Notes: a model not told the origin generated them from the letters alone. A stretch of 64,000 nucleotides of DNA from Crossaster papposus (GCA_037893245.1 JBAIAA010000101.1:1364001-1428000), one strand, 5' to 3'. Counted from the stretch's first letter, positions 1 to 15,700 are shown. A program made the numbers and translations.

Positions 1-139
1 CAAATACTACGTATTATTTTCGATAGTCGCTTGTATTTCGTGTATACCCCCAAGCTGTTTTGGTTTTACGGCTTTATATGTTCACACATTATTCAGCATG
101 CTTTGAACTAGGAATACATGTAACATGAGATTTTGTTGA

Positions 140-480
140 CCTTTGATGAAGGTCGTTTTTGGAGTTGTTAACGTTTTTACATACAAAAAAAACTTTTATA
201 GCTCAATTAAAACTCTAAAGTGTTTTTTTTTGTGGCTGAATTGCAGTGATTGATAGTATAGTTGGCACGGTTTAGGACTTTGAACTCCGTTTTCTCAAAA
301 CAAGAGAGCATGACTTCAGCTATTTCAAAAGAATATAGCGGCGCCTAGGAATAAGATACAGCAACACACAATACATCATTTGAAAGCTAAGGACTTCTTC
401 TTTCTAGAAATGTAATAATGTTAACCTTAAAATTTCGCTACTTTCCACACATTTCGTGTTGCCAGGTCTGCTGTCCAAAT
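140..480. mobile_element. family C element, right part
   Basis: From GGTCGTTTTTGGAG to the terminus TTTCGTGTTGCCAGGTC it is near-identical to the interior and right end of the complete copy at 58433-58862. The left end is missing or diverged. It ends about 100 bp before the first MGAT4 exon. Confidence 0.75.
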
Positions 481-581
481 TCTAACCTGTAATTAATTTG
501 CCACCTCACTGTAATATCCTAGTTTCTGTTTATTTGCTTAAGGTTGACACTCGTTTTTGCCACATTTTATTTCTTCTGCAG

Positions 582-728
582 AGCTCCGTGTGCAACTTTT
601 ACAAGGTCAGAGCAATGGCAATTGGAGTATGATTCACTTGCCATCTATCCTTCAGTATATGCCTCATTTGATTGGCAAGCCAGACAGTCTTCAGCCTGCG
701 TTCCATCTAACAAAGGGCGTCACGCAAG
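582..728 (+). CDS. MGAT4B: MGAT4 coding exon 1 of window
   Basis: Acceptor TTTCTTCTGCAG ends at 581 and donor GTAAGG starts at 729. It encodes residues 1-48 of the window part (LRVQLLQ... to KGVTQ), the end of the stem and start of the catalytic region, with an Asn-Trp-Ser sequon. It enters two bases into a codon and leaves one base into the next. Confidence 0.88.
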
Positions 729-3700
729 GTAAGGTGCACTTTACTATAAATACCTAATTATCCCCCTCCCCCTCTCTTAATTTTTGACTAGCCACAATAA
801 CGTGTTGTGTTGATCAAAATATGTTCACCAGTTCGCGCCGGATTATTTTAACATCACCGAGCCGACGGGCGGGATTATTTTTAACGAAACGCGATTCTTT
901 GCGGGTTCAGGTCGACAGTACCGGGAAACACACCCACGCATTTCCGGCCATGCTCGCTGCCGACAGACATTTCTGGCCTTGCTCGTGGTGTTTTTATGCG
1001 TCATCCGTTTTGAATCTGGGGGAAACTTTGCGTTTATATACGTCATCCAGCGTGACAGGTCACATATGATCAACAACTTGAACAAGTTGGCATTATAGTA
1101 TGTTAAGCAAACGGTACTCTGTAAACAGAGACTGTCAACAGAGTCAACACAACAACAAAAACCCAAACCTCACTGGCAGAATTCTGGATGCCATTAAAAT
1201 ATTATCCAAGAATATAAATCTCCAGTCCTTGAGTCAATTTAGTCAATGCAAAATATTGGCCCCTTTTTTTCAGTGTTTTTTAATGTTTAGTTATTTTTAA
1301 ATATACTGCAAAGGGAAACTGTCTCTAGGTGTATGACAATTAGTTGAGCAAAGAAATAAAAGTGACGTGCGCGCCAATATCCATTCTTGACTAAAAAGGT
1401 ATGAATGGGAATAAATATGTAACCCGCTCCATCGTAATCAGGAATAAGTCGCTGAGGCCGTTTTACGCAATCGGCCGTTTTACGCAATCGGCCGTTGAAG
1501 TGAACGCATGGGTGAAAATCGTGACAAAGTTGATTTTCAGAACATTGTATTTTAAGAAAGTGTAGTTATCACAGATTATTGTCATTAATGTCTTGTATGT
1601 AAAAACGATCAATAAAGATGAAAATGAAGAGGTTTTGTGTGCGCTGTCCGTATGATTGGGGTGCATTATTGATATGACATTTATAGGTGTCATATTTCTA
1701 AAAACATTAAAGATATGAAATACAAACTACGGGAGATTGTTGTCAAGGTAGTGACCAACTAATGTGGAAACTGTTATGACAATCAGACAACAGGAAGTAT
1801 GCCTTTGCTATGGTTGTTTATTGGAAAACCTGCATTTGCATTTACTTTTACAACTGTTTATTTCAAAGCAGTTTTTCTCGGAATGTGGATTCGGCAAATA
1901 AATATACACCTGTCATCTTCATCAGACCATAACTCGTTAACCTAAACAGATACACACTTGTGATGGGTATCATTATAAAGCTTATGAAATTCCCTTTCTC
2001 GCCATGTGCATATCATTTTGAGACTTATTCCTGATTACGATGGAGCGGGTCACATGTGCTTGGCTGGTAACCCTTTCCGTTTTGAGCATAGTGTTTACAA
2101 AATATTGTAAGGAAGGGGTTAAACACTATGACTAAGTTTAAGACTGGTTTGAGTCTGGATGCTGATAATTACCCGAGCCGAAGCATTCAGACTCCAACCG
2201 GTTTTCAACACAGTGTTTAAAGGTACATGTAGGATACACCATTGGCTTGATTTATCAGGAATGGGTGGATTTGAGGGGTTGTATTTTATAGTACATTTAT
2301 TTATCGCTCAACTGACCTGTCCGAAGTTTTACAATCATGGATGCCGAGAAAAGCACGAAAAACGGCGTTTGTTTTCAACAGGCGTCGGGCAGTTATTCTT
2401 ATGTTGTTCTTGTTTTTTAACGATCGCCGTCCGGCGATACGGCGATCGTCAATTTAAACAAATATAATTCAATTTTGTTGAACAATTACAGGATATCTAG
2501 CGCAATCATTTTGCTGGATGCCTAGATTCATTATTTACTTTCAAAGAAGTAAGATATTTCTTAATAATTCGGTAGTAAATATTTTCGATATCTGCAAAGG
2601 GTGTATTCTACATTACCTTTAATATCTCCCAACCTTTATTCCCAAGTCAACCATGAAGTTGATAATGATAACCTGCCATATCAAGGCAAATGCTTGAATG
2701 CACACCGTCGTTAAATCCCATTATTGGCATCCTCGTTGTGTGAATTTTTGTTGCTTATTAGCGAACAGTTACAGTAAAGTGTCTATCCTAGAGACACAAG
2801 CATACATTTGTAATAGTATTTGCAGTTCCAGTTCTCTGACTGTAGTCAAACATCTCTTTTTTTTTCTTGTAACTTTAGAGAACATAATTTATCTCACTTG
2901 AAGGTAGAATATGCAGATATCGAAAAATTACTCCAGAATTTTTAAGAAATATTTTAATTATTTAAAGGTAACAACATAAGAACCACTACCCGACGCCGGT
3001 TGAAAACGAAAGTTTTTTATTTATTTTGTCAGCATCCATGATTGTAAAACTTCGGACAGGTCAGTTAAAGGATATTTACTATAAAATTCAAGCAATTACC
3101 AATGGTGTATACTACCTTTAAAGGAGTGATACACCATTTGCAGATATCAAACAATTTTACTACCGAATTATTAAGAAATATCTTACTTATTTGAAAGTAA
3201 ATTATGATTCAAGGCATCCAGCAAAATGATTGTGCTAGATATCCTCCAATTGTTTTGAAAAATTAAATTTTATAAAAAAATAAAAAAATAAAAACAAACT
3301 GCTCGACGCTGTTTTTCTCGCTTTTTTTCCTCTGGAACCATGATTATAAAACTTCGGACACAGTTAAATGATATTTACTATAAAATACAACCTCCCAAAT
3401 CCATTCCTGATAATTCAAACAATGGTGTATCCTACCTCTAAAGTAAAATATTTCTTTTAAAGTCCATTTCTCTTAGTGTAATTGTTTATAAAGGTTACTT
3501 AATGTGTGAGAAACCTGCAGATCATACTAATACCTGCACATCCCCACACACTACTTACATATGCTGGCGTTTGTTTATGGTGTAAATAAAGGACACATGC
3601 CTGGTGACAAGAAGGTGAATTGGGGTTAGGGTTAGAATCATGTACAAAACCAATGAGAGCCGTCAAAAAGAGTACAAACAAAGGAAATAATCGAGAGGAA

Positions 3701-6700
3701 CAAAAGAAACTCCTCAATTTATTGTTAAACAAACGTACAATATGCACATGTACAAGTACCATCACCTTGCTCTATGGTACCATCTACAGTAGTTTTTGCT
3801 TCAGTAAACCGCAGAGAAAGGTCTTTACATTGTCCTTGCTGTATATTTAATTAGAGGCAAGGTTACCAAGGCCAGTGCCCATTTGGTTCCCAACTTCACC
3901 AGTAAATGTGCATACTAATGAAGTGAGGCTCTATTAATCTACAGGGCGGATTTTATTGTGAAAACTAATTTTGTGAATGAAAATGCACATTGCAATTGTA
4001 TAAAATAGATGTCTGTACTTGTATTGCATTGCTACATGTACTGTAGATGTATAACTAGAAATATGTATGTTTAAGAAACTGAACATAATTGCTTTTTCGC
4101 ACGTTTTCATTGTTCATTTCATTTATCATTTTCATTTGTCAAATGTCCCTTTCGTTTTAATTTTCATTGCATACAATTGAAAATTGCAACCACAAAAATC
4201 TGGATTATATCTCTCGCGGTTGATTTTTCAGCAATAATTTAAAAGGTGTTATGGTCTTTTCATTGTAACTTCCGGTCTGGAGACGTCATCAATAATTTTC
4301 TCTCAACATGTTCTTGGCATGAAGCTGATTATATACACATGTACATCAGTTATAAAGTGATTTTAGCAAACTTCACCACACGAATCAACTGATTATTCAT
4401 TTTGAACATGTTTTCAACCTGCCGCTAGAGGGCACTATAACATTTTATGAAGTCACCGATAACTTTTGTATTTAACCTACATAGCCAGAGACTATGTAAG
4501 TAAGTTCACATTATTTTCCACTTTCAAATTATAAGGCACTTCCGGTTTGGACCAGAAGGAAGGGTCACGTGATTTTACGCACATGAGATAAATTGAATAT
4601 TCTTCACTATTCTATCAATTCCCACATACTCCAAGTTCCGGTCTTTCGTGGTTGATTTTTTTAATGAATTTCAAAGATTATTAATCTATTGCACCTTTAA
4701 CATGACGTCACTCAGTATAAGTTCTGACTATGTGCAAAGTTTCAATAAAATTGAAGTCTGATTCATGGCAAAAGTGACCCCGAAAATGAAACGTGTACAA
4801 AGTCTGTGCGATTTATGACACAAGAACAAGGAAAAAAAGAAGAAAGAAAAAAAACAAAGGCTTTTTGGCTAAAAGCGAAAAATCCAAAAAGACTACATCC
4901 GTATTGTGTGCATAAGCCCAGTCTTTAATGGAGGGTCACGTTTTGGAGGAAAGATACAAAATATGCGTACCAACTTCCAAGCGCAACGTACGTGACGAAC
5001 GATGTTTTCGGGTGCAATCGATACTTCAAAACTATTCTTATTCGAGAGCCTGCTTCTACCTTTAATATGATTATAGGCCTACATGTACGTGTGCATATAA
5101 TTTGATTAAAATATTCTTTAACGTAAAAATGAAGAACAAAAATTGAACGTGAATGTAAATGCAAGCAAGTTTTCCGGAAAGATTTGAAAATTGTCCCGTC
5201 ACGTTTATGATCCAAAGCTGATGGACCTAACCCGAAAAGCTTATTTCGAAATAATTATCACCCAATTGAACAGGAATTGATTGTATACTATAGCCAAATA
5301 GCAGGTTCTGCCTGGGTTGGCTTAAATTCAATTTTTCAGAATAATTACAGGATATCTAGCGCAATAATTTTGCTGGATGCCTAGAATCATTATTTACTTT
5401 CAAATGAGTAAGATATTTCTTAATAATTCGGTAGTAAATATTTTCAATATCTGCAAATGGTGTATCCTACCTTTAAAATAAGCACATGTACATACATGAC
5501 ATTTAATTAGTGCACAGTTTAATAATTGAGTTCACCCTGTTGAAATATTTATGTTGAAAATTGGCATTCAGTATTGATTTTTGTGCGTTTTTTGTCAAGT
5601 TTACAAATTAATAATGTTATTGTTTGTTTATAGCACCTACCCTAACTAATTTGTTCTCTGTAATAGAACAGAGCTGAGGAGAATGCTCAAACAGGGATAT
5701 TTGTCTCTTTACTTTGCACAAGACAACCAACTTTTTTTTATGAACAAAGTAATGAGAAAGCTTGTAAGTTTTCCGAGATAATAACCCCTCAATGTGTCAT
5801 ACCACATTGGCAATTATGACCTGGCCACATTGCTTGCGTATTCCCATTAGACTGTGCCATCAAGCGACGATTGTTATTTATTGCGGTGATGAGAACCATT
5901 TATAATTTCCAGTAGGCAGTCAAGCAAAACCCGCACTCCTTATATCCACTCTTGGTAAGACAGCATCAATTATTTAGCCACCTCCACCACACGTGGCCAA
6001 GTCCATTGCCTGGTTAGACACCTGCATGCATGGGATACGCAAGTTTCTAAATCGTCACCCTTCGGTTTGAGCTGCTGAAAGAAGGAATTGCGCGCTGGAT
6101 GGAACGAAGAAAAAATAGGTGGTAAAGTCGCGGGGGATAACTTTTGTGTGATTAATTGATCTAACACAACCTAGCTGTATGCGCCTATGTGTACATTCAC
6201 GGTGCAAGCCAACAAGGAATAGTTGTTTATGTCTGTCTGTAGCTTTTCAATCTACATGTAGCCAATCTACAGCATAATGAGGCACTGCTTCAGTGCCAAA
6301 AAAACACTCCTCATTTTCACTTGCTAAGATAATAACCTTTTCTTTTTCCAAGATAATTACCTTTTCCTTTTCCTCACTAATTGAGCGTCGTGTTTATAGT
6401 TGAGCATTATGGTGTTTCATTGGCTTAATCATGGCTCAGTGAGCAAGATGCTAATGCAGCACCTTGAATTGTGAATACTAATACTCGGGGATATCCATGC
6501 TTTATACACATCCATTGATTTCAAGATCTTTGTTCTTTTTTTCTTCTTGCCTTTTTTGGATTAGGTTTCTCGAATGAGTTTCGATTCCCTCAGTCTTGTA
6601 TTCAATTCTTGACTTCCACAAACTCAAGAATTGTGTTACGTTTTGACATGTTTGTCATCAGATTAGTGCTGTAATCCTGTAAATTAAACCCCCCTATATT

Positions 6701-9700
6701 GGTGGAATTATCATTGTACATGTACCAGAAGTGTACATCAGTACATAGATTCGCATTTTTGTATCACTGTAGAGACATGGCTTTGTTCTCGTGTACAAAA
6801 TGGTTAGAAAGTCGAGCACGTTTTTCAAAATGCTCTCATTTTAACCATAATTTGTTTCCTGGGTTGAAATTTCAACCCAATATACCCTATATTATACCCT
6901 AACCCAAACAACTAGCTTTACCTTACATACGCACTGTGGACATTCCTTTGTATTCGTGTAGTTAACAAACTTTGACTAAATACTCATTTTTCTCGCTTCC
7001 CCAAAACAAATTTACCCTCAAATTAGGATTATGGGCCTCTCAGCTGTCCCTTCTATCTTTTCTATATAACCCTAACCCGTTTTTCCTCTAGCGCTCTTTT
7101 TCGGAAACTGAAAAACGAATTGTGGACGTGTGCAAGTCCACACACCGTAACCTCTTCCCGCATCGTGTGGACCTATATTGTTCGGAGGTCCACAGTGCGT
7201 ATGCAAGACTAACTCACTAACCCTAACCCACATCCTAATCCTAGTTTTTGAGTAATTTAAGTAAAATCCAAAAATCTAATTCGTGAAATTCCCAATGGAG
7301 ACCTATTCATCTATAGAAATTTACCCTCCGGAGACGTTTTGTCTCCATTGTACACATTGTGTTCATGTCTCCAGAGGGTACGGTATTTCGCACCACTCGT
7401 ACACACTTTCTTTATGTACATGTACATGATGTTATGGGGACATTCCATAGGGTTTGTGTGCTTAACCATAAACCCCCTATAGGCTTTTACACTAGAAAGC
7501 ATACCAAACCTAAAAGTGGGTTTTCACGGGGCACGTGAACGAATCGCAAAGAATGCAGAAAAAATGGCAGACTCCAACATTCGTATTTTAGGTTCCAAAA
7601 GTTGGCCAAACATGCACGGGGGTTCGGAAGCGTCGTCAATTATTCGCGAGAGTCGTTTTTAGTTCGGCAGAAATTTTAAAAAAGTTAGAAATTTCTTTAC
7701 ATCCTGGGTCGTGATTTGCTCGTGATTTGCCCTTGAAAATGTATAAAAGCTTTGTCATTTGCGCACAACCTACTCACGACGTGCGTGATGTTTGCAAAAT
7801 CAAAAACAGATTCCGACAGTTTGGAGAATGTCTCGCGAAAGCAGCGAAGTTTGTTCGATCATTTCTCGAGCTATTCAGTTTTACAATCATGGATAAACGA
7901 AAAGCACGAAAAACAGCGTTTGTTTTCAACCGGCGCCGTGCAGTTTTTCTTAAGTTATCTTTGTTTTTTCGGCGATTGCAAATTTTTATTCATAAAATTA
8001 TATTTTTCGAAATAATTACAATATATCTAGCAATATCATTTTGCTGGATGCCTAGAATCATTATTTACTTTCAAATGAGTAAGATATTGCCTAATAATTC
8101 AGTAGTAAATATTGTCAATATCTGCAAATGGTGTATCCCACCTTTCAAGGTAGGATACACCATTTGCAGATATCGAAAATATTTACATGTACTACCAAAT
8201 TATTAAGAAATATCTTACTCATCTGAAAGTAAATAATGATTCTAGGCATCCAGCAAAATGATTGAGCTAGATATCCTGTAATTATTCCGAAAAAATAGAT
8301 TCTATAAAACGATCGGCGATCGCAAAAAAACCAATAATAACATAAGAATAACTGCCCGACGCTGGTTGAAAACAAATGCTGTTTTTTGTGCTTTTCTCGG
8401 CATCCATGATTGTAAAACTTCGGACAGGCCATCAGTTAAATTATATTTACCATCAAATACAACCCCCCAAATCCACCCATTCATGGTAATTCAAGCAATT
8501 ACCAATGGTGTACTTTACCTTTAATGTACATGTATACACATTTACATTTACTTTGCTGTGACCAGCCTAAGCTCACCCATTCCTGTGGACATTCAGGATA
8601 TTGATTTTTCAAAACCTTCGGGAGGAGTTGATATTTTGAAGTATTATTATTTCTCGAACTTGCATACAATCTTGAAACTCAATACGAGCTTCGGGCAACC
8701 CATTAGTATAGGTGTATCAAATAGCAGTTCATCAAATTTCAACATCTGAATTATCCTAGCATAACACCTGGCAGCTAGTGTTTGACAATTGTCATCAGGT
8801 ATGTAAGGTGTTTACTAATTGAATTAACCCTTACCTTCCCCATTCCATCAAATTCCATATCCTATAACAAATTTTGTTGGATTTGAGGACTACATTTGTA
8901 TTATGGATTATGATGGACTTGAGCGGGCCTGCATGTCTTGATTACATTTGTATTATGGATTGTGATGGACTTAGTCTAAGTGCAAGCCTGGCTTGACTAC
9001 ATTTGTATTATGGATTATGATGGACTTGGTGCTGCAGGCCTGCATGGCTTGACTACATTATGGATTATGATGGACTTGGTGCTGCAGGCCTGGCTTGATT
9101 ACATTTGTTTTATGGATTATGATGGACTTGAGCAGGCCTGGCTAGACTATGTACATTTGTATTATGGATTATGATGGACTTGGTGCTGCAGGCCTATAGC
9201 TTGAATACATTTGTATTATGGATTATGATGGACTTGGTGCTGCAGGCCTGTACATTTGTATTATGTATTATTGATTATGGTGGACTTATAGGCCTACAGC
9301 TTGAATACAATTGTATTATGGATTAGGATTGACTTGGTGCTGCAGGCCTGGCTTCATATACATTTGTATTATGGAGTATGATTTTATGGATTATGATTAG
9401 GAGGCTGAAGCTGATTGATTTTGTGACATCGTGGAGTTCTGTTGTTATAAGTTATGTGTACTTCTTCTTTCGTATGATGATGAGCAGCTTATACTGCATA
9501 CATCGGTTGGGTGACATTAGTGGAAACAGGGTGGACCAACCGTGTGAAGGTTGACATCTCCCACCCCATGTGTACTATTGCTGCGTTCCAATCGCGTCGT
9601 GTTTATCGTGTTCACGAGTTCACAAGTCGTATAATGAGGTTCTAATCATCTGGTAACTCGTGTTCACCAGTGGTGAACTCGAGGTGGAATTGTTTTCTCC

Positions 9701-12700
9701 ATGTTCACGACTTCATAAACGAATGAAATACTCGCCATGCTCGCGCATGCGTGTTCGTTCACGTACAAGTTGTCGCTCAATAAAGAATGTCCTTACCAAA
9801 CGACTAACTCGACTGTGCGCGTGCGTCTTGGTGGGTAGCGTTTAGAAAGCAACCCACTCGTGAACGTGGAGAAATTCACGGTGAACATGATAAACACGAC
9901 GCGATTGGAACGCAGCATAAGTCGATCAAAATCGGTGGTTGAGTCATCATCTGATCTGTATCATATAAGTCGCAAAAGCATCCTAGGGAAAACATCACAC
10001 CAAATTATATCATGTATGTCAGTGAAGCATACATGTTTCTTTATTCTTTCTTATAACTAACCCCCTCGGTTACAGTTGGATATTGAAGATTCTGTTTCTC
10101 TACTTAGTAAAAGTACACAAAGGCAAAGTTTAACTTTCATTTGTCATAATTACATGTAGTAATTGAAAAGAAAAAGACTAGGCATGCCTAATCAAGTCTG
10201 ACCCATTTAAGAAATATAAATGTAGACAATTTCCATGGTAATCCTCATTACTTTTACTGTTACTCCTTCCCAATTAAAGGTTGGATACACCACTGGTATT
10301 TGCTTGAATTATCATGAATAGGTGGATTTCGGGGGTTGTATTTTATATTCATAAATACCTGGGACAGTTTAGGCATTCCTATTGGTCGAGAGCCCGTCAC
10401 GTGGCCGGTATTAAACGGACGATAAAGACATGGCTGGAAGTGTTTAAACCCAGCTGGAAACAACATTCCGTCCCCAGGGCTCACTTTATTTCCAACCCTG
10501 AACCGTACCTCGTCTCCAATAGTAAGAGCGGGTAGTGTTGGGCACGTAAAGCTCGACACCTTGGGAACGAGGTTGCCAATGGCAGTAATATTCTGGTTCA
10601 TAGTAAATACGCTTTATTGCATGTATTGTGTAGAGAGCGACAGAGGCGGAAACATGTCATTTGACACAGACAGAATGGCGAAACACCAAAATTTAGTTGC
10701 GACAATTTTTCGGAATTTTTCGGGACTTTTGGGGCTGAATAAATGTGTGTTCGGTCGGTATTAATCACTCTGTTTAATACCGCTTGGAGTCTGGGTGCTG
10801 ATAATTACCCTCGCCTTTGGCTCGGGTAATTATCAGCACCCAGACTCCAAGCGGTATTAAACAGAGTGATTAAAACCTCTCAAACACACATTTATTCCCT
10901 TAGTAAATATCGTTTAACTGGCCTGTCCAAAGTTTTACAATCATGGATAAGGAGAAAAGCAAGAAATACAGCGTTCGTTTTTTAACAGCCATCCCATCTG
11001 GCAGTAGAACTCATGTTGTTGGGTTTTTTTTCGCGATCGCCGTTCCGCGATCGTGAATTTGTTTTTCTAAAATTGAATTTTTCGGAACAATGACAGGATA
11101 TCTAGCACAATCCTTTATCCTTTTGCCGGATGCCTACAATCATTATTTTATTTCAAATAAGTAAGTAAGTAAGTTAAAATAAGTGTATCCTACACTAATG
11201 AGCCAATTAACTAGGGTGGCTTTTGTAAGAATAATTAACTAAACTACAAAAAAAAGAAGGCAAACATTTCTGATCATAATTCTAATAACTTTTTATTGAA
11301 TATCGTGTCCACCCATCTTTGATACAAGTTGCCCGTACAAGATAATAAAAGGTTAACTTTTCTCTCTGCCTAAAAAAAAAAAAAACTCACGAAAGCACTT
11401 GCTTTTTGAATGTAAAAACAAGAGGCAAAACAAATGACTACCTACCTTAAAGGTAGGATACACCATTTGCAGATGAAAGTAAATAATGATTCTAGGCATC
11501 CAGCAAAATGATTGCGCTAGAAATCCTGTAATTATTCTGAAAAATTGAATTTTATCAAGAAAAATTCGAAAAAAACACAAAAATAACATAAGAATAACTG
11601 CTCGACGCCGGTTAAAAACAAATGCCGTTTTTCGTGCTTTTCTCGGCATCCACGATTGTAAAACTTTCGACAGGTCAAGTAAACGATATTTACTATAAAA
11701 TACAACCCCTCAAATCTACCAATTCATGATAATTCAAGCAATTACCAATGGTGTATCCTACCTTTAAAATCTATCATTTCAGCCCTTTCCCCACAAAAAA
11801 GTTTTTTGAACGATAAAAATACATTTGTGATCATAACAATTCCATCTCACTGGCACAACACTCAAATAAAAGCTCCTTTTTACCGCTTGTATTTGATATT
11901 GCGATGCTTGGAGTTCTAAAGATTTTGTCAGGTTCATAATGTACATATTGAAAGTTTCGTTCACTTTTTGGGTAGATTTGCTAAACTATACATTTTTGGA
12001 AACGTTAGGATATACTCAACAGGAAAACCAATTTGTTTTTAGGTTCTTTTGAAAAAAATGGTTCTTTACTGTGACGTGACACATGAAAAGTCATTGGGTG
12101 TCACATTAAAGGTCTATTTTCTTTCAATGCCCTATATCTCTGGAAGTATAAGTCCGATTGGGTTCAAACTTGGTATGCAGGTATAGCGGGATGTGTTATA
12201 GATATCAATTGAAGTGACATCATGATGACGTCATCGTGTGATTTGTTATGATTTTGTTTCATTTTTGGACCTTTAAGCCATATCTCATCAACAGAACATA
12301 ATAAATTCAAAATTCTTTTTGTAATATGTTTATTGGGTCATAGACATATGCACACAATTGTGAAAAATGTGTGACATCATCATGACGTCATCAAAATGCT
12401 ATTAAAAAAATCAAAGATGGCCGCCATAAAGAACCTAAGAGCAAATGTAAACATTGGTTTTCATGTTAAGTATATCCTAACATTTCCAAAAATGTATAGT
12501 TTAGCAAATCTACACAAAAATTGAACGAAAACAAAATAAGAAACCTGACTATTTTTAAAAATGTCCCACTTTTCATACAATATACATGTAGTCTGGTCAT
12601 TGAGCTAAGGAGTACTTATGGAGCTGAATAGTCAGTATCTCTCTGTATCTGGAGCAGATGCCTTGCATTGCTTAGCCAATCAATCATCGTTTGCTGCAGA

Positions 12701-15700
12701 AAAACAGATTTAAAAAAAATTGAAAAACAGATGACATTACACTCCAACACCAGATTGACGAGGGAAATGGAATTTAATCCACTCTCATATCGTACATCCA
12801 GTGGCTTAGTCAACTTCGAAAAGAAATTAAAAACCTTAGAAATATTTCTGTCATTTTTTCTCTGTTACATACTGTATGCAGTTCAGCATTGGATACAGGG
12901 ACAGGAACAGGAAATTGGCTTAGATAAATGGCCGGTATTACCACAAAACCAAAGATGTGCATTCTTACTGCTCGGATGTGAAATGTGTACGTCGTATGGA
13001 TGTGTACCATAGGCCTAAACAAATTATTGTATTGACCAACCGACCCAATTGTCAGAAATCCATCCATAGCGTGGTTTACATAGTGTATACATGTAGGTAA
13101 GTAGAATCATTAACCCTAACTCCCTATATTACCCAATATTTCTTACACATAATCTGAATCCTGCAAAATCTTCCAATTCCAAAGTGTTAAAACTCCATGT
13201 AACATTAATCCTGCAAAATACTCCAATATTTATTACTGGTAACCACTGCCTGAATCCTGCAAAATTCTGCAGTGGGTTTACCATTGAGCTAGAAAGCAGC
13301 CAAATATGGAGCAAACAGCTGATAAGTTGTGCCCTCTTACAACAAGGGTCTGCACACAAGTACATTATTACCCTCTGTCTGCAAATGTTTTCTATCCTTG
13401 GAACATACCTTAATTACACCTTGACTGAAGCTCTTTGGGGAATAGGCATAGAGCATGAGCAGTGTGAAAGTACAAAGTAACAAATAGTCTTAATACTTCA
13501 GTGGCAAAAACCAGAAACGCCCTCAATCCTGCAAAGCCATCTGATGCATCAGCTTCTGATGCCCTCAATTCTGAAAAATGTATTTGCAAAAAGGATTTAG
13601 GAGGATTTGGGATGCTTAGGGCATGGAGGTACCTCCATGGTTAGGGTTAAAGGTAGTATACACCATTGGTAATTGCTTGAATTATCATGAATGGGTAGAT
13701 TTGGGGGTTGTATTTTATAGTAAATATCGTTTAACTGACCTGTCCGAAGTTTTACAATCATGGATGTCGAGAAAATCACGAAAAACAACAATTGTTTGCA
13801 ACCGGCGTAGATCAGTTTTTTCGCGATCGCCGTCCAGCGATCGCGAATTTTTTTTTATAAAATTATATTTTTTTAGAATAATTACAGGATATCTAGCACA
13901 ATCATTTTGCTGGATGCCTAAAATCATTATCTACTTTCAGATTAGCAAGATATTTCTTAATAATTTGGTAGTAAATTTGTTCGATATCTGCAAATGGTGT
14001 ATCCTACCTTTAACAAACAAACATTTACCCCCCCCCCCCCCCCACCAGTTTCTTAAATGTTCTCTTCGAAGGACAACACAAAGATTTGTTCGGCCTTATG
14101 TAAAAGTTGCACAAATTCAGGGAATTGCACACATTCATACTAGGTATATGTGCTTAGAAGAAAGGCTACGTGTTTGTGTTGTAATATAAATGTTGGCGGG
14201 ATTATATTGAAATGAAATTGATGGCACACTTATAATGATCAGTAGTGCACCGTTCTGTATGAGTGCGCTGGGCGTTTTGGAGCGTGATTTGTCTGTCTTC
14301 GGTGTCATGGTTAATTGATCATTTATGAGTTTCTGTTAACGTTGACTCCATGGCTGTTTGAAGCACAGACTGATGGAATCCCCTGTGTGAGGTCCCTGGG
14401 TTTATCTCATTATTTCCAGCGTGCAGTCGCCAGTCTGGCTTCACTGAAGACAATCCTAGATTATGGAGTCAGGATTCCATTAGTTTTTTTATACCTTAAC
14501 CATGCAGTTCGCGCCGGGATTATTTTAACATCGCCGAGCCGATGGGCGGGATTATTTTCAACGAAACTCGATCCGAAGCAGGTTCAGACTGATAGTGCCG
14601 GGAAGCACACCCACGCATTTCCGGCCTTGCGCGCTGCTGACATACATTTCCGAACTTGGCGTGTTTATTTGAACTTGGCGTGTTTATGCGTCATCCGTTT
14701 TGAATTTGGGGACATTTTTGCGTTTATATACGTCATCCGGCGCGAACTGGTTAAGAAGGCTGCATTGAAACTAATCAGTAAAAAAAAAAAAATTTAGGAC
14801 ACGTACATTGTGTATACAGAATTAAAACTCCCTACCCCATTTTTCCTACACATAACCTGAATCCTGCAAAATCCTTCAATATTTGATACTGGTGACCACT
14901 GCCTGAATCCTGCAGAATCCTGCAGTGGATTTACCATTGGGCTACAAAGCAGCCAAACGTGGAACAAACTAATAAGTGCCCTATTACAACAATTAGGGTC
15001 TGCACACACATGACGTGAACATCCCTCTAAAACCCAACCCGAGTGAACACAAGGGCTACTCGGGTTGGTACGCACCAAATTCACAGCTCCTGTGGTTAAC
15101 CACACCAAGGACATTAAGATCGTTATCAGTATAATCACAGTTGGGGTTCCACTGGGGGCTTGTAAATGATCTTGACTGAGAAATTTAGTGCAAAGCATTT
15201 CTCGGTAAAATACATTTATTAGGTCAGAAGAAGTATCATATAATAAAAGTCGTTGAATGTTGTTTTACTTATGTTTTGAACCATGAAAATCGACAGGGTG
15301 AAAGCCGAGAACGATATTTGTTTGTCGCGGCGTTGTTTGAAAACTGATCAACAAAATTGTGTGTGCGTGAGTTTGTTTTTGATTGAAATAGGGGACGTAG
15401 GACAAAGAGAACAATGGGGTCCCCTATTCCGCAAAGGTCCCCGATTCAGACTCGTGTGCAAATCCTATGGCGATCATCCGAAAACGTTAGAGTACAAACA
15501 AAAGAGGGAAGACGGTCGGACAATGCCCCGTCCCCTATTGACGGCATTTACCCACTTCTATGCGTGCGTGCGTGTATGGTACGGCCGCGTGCAGGCGCTG
15601 GCGCGCGCATTGATATATTTACACGTGCATGTAAATTAGTTCTCAGTACACATGCATTACATTTACGAATAGTTCGGGAATTATTGGGGAATTAGCTTTA

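Noticed and set aside
843..1166. ORFs of 60-130 codons containing [20 protein letters not shown]
   Set aside because: The same peptide appears at many sites because it is a frame through family A elements. It has no start context, differs in frame integrity between copies and lies in TIR-bounded non-coding elements.
7727..8206. 159-codon + strand ORF
   Set aside because: Most of it runs through the family B element; the peptide [16 protein letters not shown] recurs at every B copy.
15414..15695. 93- and 118-codon ORFs in the CpG-rich patch as a gene
   Set aside because: Overlapping frames without recognisable domains or convincing splice structure.
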